DNA from: Elusimicrobiota bacterium
GTDB lineage: Bacteria > Elusimicrobiota > Elusimicrobia > FEN-1173
Direction: 5' to 3'
Length of the DNA stretch: 64,000 bases
Assembly (NCBI GenBank): GCA_016706425.1
Contig: JADJJR010000001.1
Span: 496,001-560,000, forward strand
The notes beneath the pieces are model-generated. The model made no database searches, had not been told where the DNA came from, and saw only the letters and a list, made by a program, of their open reading frames with translations. Shown one piece after another: positions 55,101-61,100 of this stretch; within the stretch, counting starts at the first letter, position 1; each line of letters begins with the position of its first letter. The position numbers were made by a program, and so were the translations under genes.

Positions 55101-58100
55101 AATCGGAAGTCTTCAACCGGTTCCAGGATGTCCTGCGGGACCGCACCACCGGCACCCCCGCGCGGGTGGACCCCGCGATTTTGGCCCAGCCGACCGTCGG
55201 TTTTGTCGGTCGTTTGGTGGTTGAAAAGTTCAACATGGGCCGGGCCTGGGCGCGTTTTGTGATCCGCGCGTTGGTTCGCGCGGGGGTCAACGTGGTTCTT
55301 TTCGCGCCGATTCAGCAAAAAAGCGACCCCTCGAGCCCCAGCTCGACCATCGCTCTCGCGCTCACGCAATTGGCCGCCAACCTTGACCGCGAATGGAAAC
55401 CGGGGCACGGTCGCCTTTTGTTTATCGATTCCCGGGATTCGGAATTGAAAAAGAAGGCGTTGACCTCGCTCGATATCCTCGTTTTGGATTCCGACAAAGA
55501 CACCGAAGCGAACGGCTACACCGAAGTGGCGGCCTCCGCGTCGGGCGCTTTGGTGATGGCCCCGCCGTTCCACAACGGCGAGGGGCTGATCCGCGGGCAG
55601 GGGATTCCCATCGACTGGTCGGCGCCGGGGCACGGCAACACCATTTTGCCCGAAAATCAAAAATCCGAAGCCTACTTGCAATCCCTGCTCCAGGCGACGG
55701 AAGTGTATTTTGATCGACCCGACGATTTTGCCGCCCATCAGGCCACCTCGGTGCGTTTGAGTCGGCCCCTGGAAGCCCGGTTGACGGCGGCGGCCTCCCT
55801 GCGCGATTTCAACTTGAGCTACCAACTGCCGGTGGATGTTCGCAGCGACGGGCGGTGGCGGACGGGCGTTGTGGCCCCCGCGGGCGTCCCGGTCAAGATC
55901 GACGCCGTCGTGCGGCTCCGACCGGGAGTGGACACACGCCACGTGGAGACCCGCGTTCGCCTGGCCCCGGTGCGGGCCTGGGGCATGGACTGGGGCGCGG
56001 TCCAGGAAATAACCCTCCAGCCCACGAATTGGGTGGTGACGGGCGAACTCGGGTCCCAAAACGTCACCTACGCCGTGGAAGTGGAATTGGCGCCCGGGCA
56101 ATATGAATTTATCGTGGAAACCCGCGACCGACGCGAACGGGAATGGCTGGTGCAGGAGGGGATTTCCTGGGGACAAAACAATCGTTTGACGATCGGGGCG
56201 CCCTCGGACCCCGCGGGGCTTCTGCCCTTCTGGCGTCCCGTGATTCAACAGCTCCGCTTCCTGGGGTGGTCGGATCGGCGGATCGGCGCGGGTCTGGGTT
56301 TCCTGGAGGAAGTGCTCCTGATGGGGGGCGTTTCCTTGATCGCCGGGGCGATGGGGGGCCTGTTCGGCCTGGGGGCGACGGCGGGTTTCTTGTCCGCCTC
56401 CGCGGCCGCGGCGGTCCTCTTCCCGTTGGGGCACGTCGGCCGTATTTTCTATTACGATTATTCCGGACGGTTGAAGACGCGGCAAACGTCCGCGCGCGAG
56501 CTTGTCCGTCTTTTGACGGTGGGCGGGCTGTTGCGCGCGATCCACGCCGGGCTCTTTTTCGCTTTGCCGTGGGTGTTGACTCTCCTGGCCGGGGCGCCGT
56601 TGGCGGGTCCGCCGAGCGGGGTGGTGATCTGGGCCGCTCAAATCCTTCCTTTCCTGGTTGTTCCCGCTCTCCACGCGCGTTACGATTTCCGCCCCCCGGC
56701 CGGCTGGCCGCTCGCCGTTTTCGACCCCCTCGCCCCTGTAAAAAAATTGGTCCCTGTTCTTCGAGCCATTCGATTCATCCCGACGACAGGCGCGCCGGTA
56801 GACGGCGGCGCCTACAACGCGAACCCCCAACGCACGCGAATTTTGGACAAGGCCTTCGCCCGCTTGGTCAAAGCCGATCCGGCGGCTTTGGCCCAGGTGA
56901 ACATGACCGCCTTGCGCGCCATCGCCGAATTGGTCCTCGAAAACACGGAACAACACGGGACACCGGGGGCGGAGGCCTCCCTCGGGCTCCGAATCCAGGA
57001 TGGCCTAATCCGACTGGAAATATTTAACGAATCGGCCGAAGCGCTTCCGACGGCGTTGAACGGGGAATTTTCGGTGGAGCGCCCGAACGGCGCCGTTCCT
57101 GAAGCCGAACGGGGCGTCGGCACGCGCTGGGGACAAGGCGTGTCAAAAATCCCCACGCTCGCCGGGGTTCTTTACCGCGACGCGGAATCGGACCTTTCTT
57201 CAAAAATTCGTTGGTCTTGGCGGCGGGACCCGTCGGACGGAAAAATTGCCTTTGTCTTCACGGCCCCCGTCCCCGCCGCTCGACCCCAACGGCCGTCCCC
57301 CACCGAGTTCGCGACCGAATGGCAGATGTCCGGTCCCGCGTGGCGACAGGCCAAAACCGCCGCCCGGTCCGTGGTCTTGGTTCTGTTCCTTTCACTGGCC
57401 GGTTGGGGCCTGCCGGTGGAATCACCCCGGGCCCAACCCCCCATCGCCGCGCCCGCGGCGAGCGCAGACCACTACATTGACGCCGAGGCGTACCAGGCCT
57501 TCCTGCTCCAGCGCCCCGCCACGCCGGCGATCCCGCGGGAATACGCCCGGGCGATTTTGTTGGGTCTTTTGCAGGACCTGATCCCGAATCTTCTGGATAA
57601 ATCAACGCCCGAGAGCTCCACGCCCTCGATCGAAGAATCCCTTTATTTCTATTCCAACGCCCGGCAGGCCATCGAGGCCATCTTGGATTCCCCGGCCCTC
57701 TTGAAGAACATCCAAGCGCCCGAAATCGTGGACGCGCTGAAAGCGTTGCGCGCGGATCTTTACGACGAATTCGTTAATAAAGAGGTGGGAGCTCCGGACA
57801 TCGTTTACTGGAAGAAACGCTTCGCGGCGGTGCGCGGTCTCCTCGAATTGAGCGCCCCGTTGGTCCGGGAGTTCCTGCGACGGCAACCGGCCGTTCCATC
57901 CACCGCCGGCACACGATTGGGGTCTTTGTCGCCCCTTCGGTCGGAGCGGGAAACCTTGCTGGCCATGGTCGGGGTGCTTGCGGCGGCTCCGCGACCGCGG
58001 CGGCGCAGCCTCTGGGAGAAAGCGGGGGCGATAGACGAGGATCGGCCGGCCGAATGGTTGGGTTGGGAAGTGCGGTCCATTCAGTTGCCGGACGGGCAGA

Positions 58101-61100
58101 CCCTGCGCGTGGCCCTGCGGCCGGGCAACCCGGCGGTCCCCGGCGTGGTTTACATATACGGAGGGGGGGAAGCGGCGTTCAACCCCGCCTTGGATTTTGG
58201 CGAAGCCACCGTCGTGATCATCGAGCGGCGCACCGAGGTGAAAGCCCAAGAACTGATTCTGAAAGCCGCCGCGGATATTCGTCTGGTCCTTCCCCGACTC
58301 GAAAGCCAGAACATCCATTTCCCGCAGGGATTTTTCCTGGTGGGCCACTCCTTGGGGGGGCACATCGCGGCGGAACTGGCCACCGCGTCGCCGACGGCCT
58401 TCGCCCGGAAAATCCGCGGGATTGCCACCATCAATTGGGCGGTGCCGCAGCCGGCTTTCATCGGGCAAATGAACGCGGTGATCGGGTGGATGAATCAGTC
58501 GGTGCGGGTCTTCTCGCTGTTCACTTTCTGGCCTTTCGTGCCCGCCCAATGGGCGAAGTTCCGTGAAACCGCCATCAAAAATCTCGACCGTTTGATTGTT
58601 CCCCTCACGGCGCACGCCTATCAAATCGTGACAGGCCGTACCCTGGTGTTCGACAAACACTTCGCGCCCCTCAGCCAGGCCGCGGCGGAATCGGAAGCTC
58701 TGCAGCACTATTTGCGGGACCGATTTTCTCAAACTTGGGCAACTTTTGAACGGGAAAACACCCTCCCCATCCTCCTCATTCGGAACACAAACGATCCCTT
58801 GACCTACGGATTGGCGGCCCGCGTTCGCGACCTCCACGTTTCCGATGAATTCTCCGACCAACGTCCGGTCCGTTGGGCGGTCAATTTGATGACGGGCGAC
58901 CACCCGGCGGAGTGGCACAGTCCTCACATGGACGCGAGCCAAGTGGCGCTGGTGGCGGACGCCCTAAAGCAGTTTATGAAGCACGCGACGGCGCCGGCGG
59001 GGGAAAACGTGCTCGACTTCCCGCCCGCGGTGGCCCGCGCTCCCCGCGTTGAATTTCGCCAATGGGGCCTCTTGGGTTCCCTGGGTTTTGCGGTGGGGCT
59101 CGCGACCCTGTCGATGGTCTATTTGGCCGGTGTGACCGTGGGACAGGCTTCCCCGGCGCTGGCCGCGTTGGGCACGGCGGGAACGGCGTTGCTTGGGTCG
59201 GGTCTGTGGAGCGCGTTGGTCCGCGTTCGCCGTCTGAACCGTTGGGGCGGGGTTTTGGGCGGGGAGCCCACCGCCGTGAGCGTGGGCGGCGCCGCCGCGG
59301 CCGATTTCGTCGGCGAGACCTATTTAAACATGGGCGATGAAAAACCCCTTTTCGCCCTCGTTAGCCCCCTCAACGACAGCGGTTTGTCCTTTGAAATGCA
59401 GACCGCTGTTCGGGACGACTGGGCGGCGCGGCGGGGGTTCTTCGCGCGGGTGTTGGCGGTTTTACCGCGGTCTTGGCAGGTCGCCCTGGGGTGGGTGTCC
59501 GTGTCCACCGTGACTTTCATGGGTTACATGGGCCGCGCGCTGGAGTCCGGCCTGCGGGACCCCTGGAAAACAAAGATGTTGGAGGTGGAAATCGATCCCA
59601 CGCTCCCTGTCTCGGAATGGAGGAGCGCCGCCTTGACGCCCAAAGTTCGCGCGAAAATGCGCGCGGCCGGGGCGAGTGAGGCGGCCATCGATGATTTTTC
59701 GAATTGGGTTGGCGCGACGCTGGCTGTGTGGGAGGGGCGGCCGGAACGCAACGTCCTACGGCAAACCCAAACGGTGCGAAACCTCTTGATCGCGGGGGTG
59801 TTGTTCCGCGCGGGGGCTTACCCGCGTCCCGGCGTGCTCCGCCTGGCCGCCTTCCACAACGGCTTGGCCGATTTGGCCCTGGGTTTGGGGAGTCGGGTGA
59901 TCCCGGTGCCGGTCACCGTCGACACCGCGGCCGATTTCACCTTGACCGCCCTGGACGGGGAAGGCCGCGCGCTGATGGGAGAAAAGGAAATCGGTTACGC
60001 CACGCGCGGGGGCGTCCGCCGCTTCGGCCTGCGGCGCGCCAAGGGCCTTTCGGCGCGGCCCGTGGCCGACCCCCTGGCGCTCGATATCCTTCGACGGGAC
60101 GCGCCGATCTTCCTCGGTCCCGGGAGCCCCCAGAGCCTGTGGGGGTGTTTGGTCACCGCGGGCGTTCCCGAAGCCCTGGCGGCGGCCAAGGCCGGTGGAC
60201 GCCGCGTCACCTGGGTGTTCAACGCCACGCAGAACACCACCACGGCCGGGCGCTCCCCGGAGCAATTCGCCGAAACCCTCGAGCGGTCGCTCGCGTCCCT
60301 GCTGAACGCGCCGGTCTCTGTGGGGGATTATTTCACCCACGTTCTCGTGAACCGGGCGGTCCTTGACCCGTCTTTAGTGGACCACCTCCGTCGCGAGGAA
60401 GACGACACCCGTCGCTTCGCCCGGGACCCTCGCCAACTTCACAACGTGGGCCGGACCGACCGCGGTTTCTGGACCCAAGCCACGGCGGAAGAAACCCAAC
60501 AATTTTTTGAAAGCCGGGGCGTTCGCCCCTACGTGATGCCGCTGGCGGAGCTGTCGTCCGAGGGATACCGGTACGTCGCGCCGTTCATCGAGGGGATTTT
60601 GGCCCTTCAGAAATTGGGGTTCCGCCCGCAAATCTACGATCTCGACGACACGCTGACCGACGCCAACCGGCCGCTGGAACCCGCCATGGCTCAGGCCCTG
60701 TGGCGGCTTTTGCGGGCGGGCGGTTTATTCGCCGTGCATTCCAAATCGAATTTCGATGAAGTCAAAGAGCGGGTGGCCGACGTCCTGCGGGTCATGGCGA
60801 ACCCACACGAACGTTACCTCCTGCGAATGCTTTTAAGCGCAAGCCTGGCCGACATTCGGCGGGTGGAGGCCGACGGACGCGTGGACGCTTTGCGCGGTTA
60901 CGATTTCATGGAAGTGGTCACCCAGGCCGCTGTTCAGGAAAGGTCGCCGAGCGCCGTGAAGACGCTGTTGATTGACCGGGTGGGGCCCCTGATGGAGGGT
61001 CTGTCCGAGACCGACCAAGCCGCGGTTCGCGCCGTGGCTCTGGGCGCCGACGCCGAGCGGCATCTCGGGGAGCAACCGATCAAAGCCCTCGTGGGCCTTT

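Noticed and set aside
56270..56750. An active CPBP (CAAX-type) intramembrane protease in giant protein 2
   Set aside because: FLEEVLLMGG lacks the Arg of EExxxR and the following motifs are not clear; kept only as a resemblance.
54959..56956. A 665-codon minus-strand ORF
   Set aside because: Antisense to the second GT5-like domain; composition typical of GC shadows.
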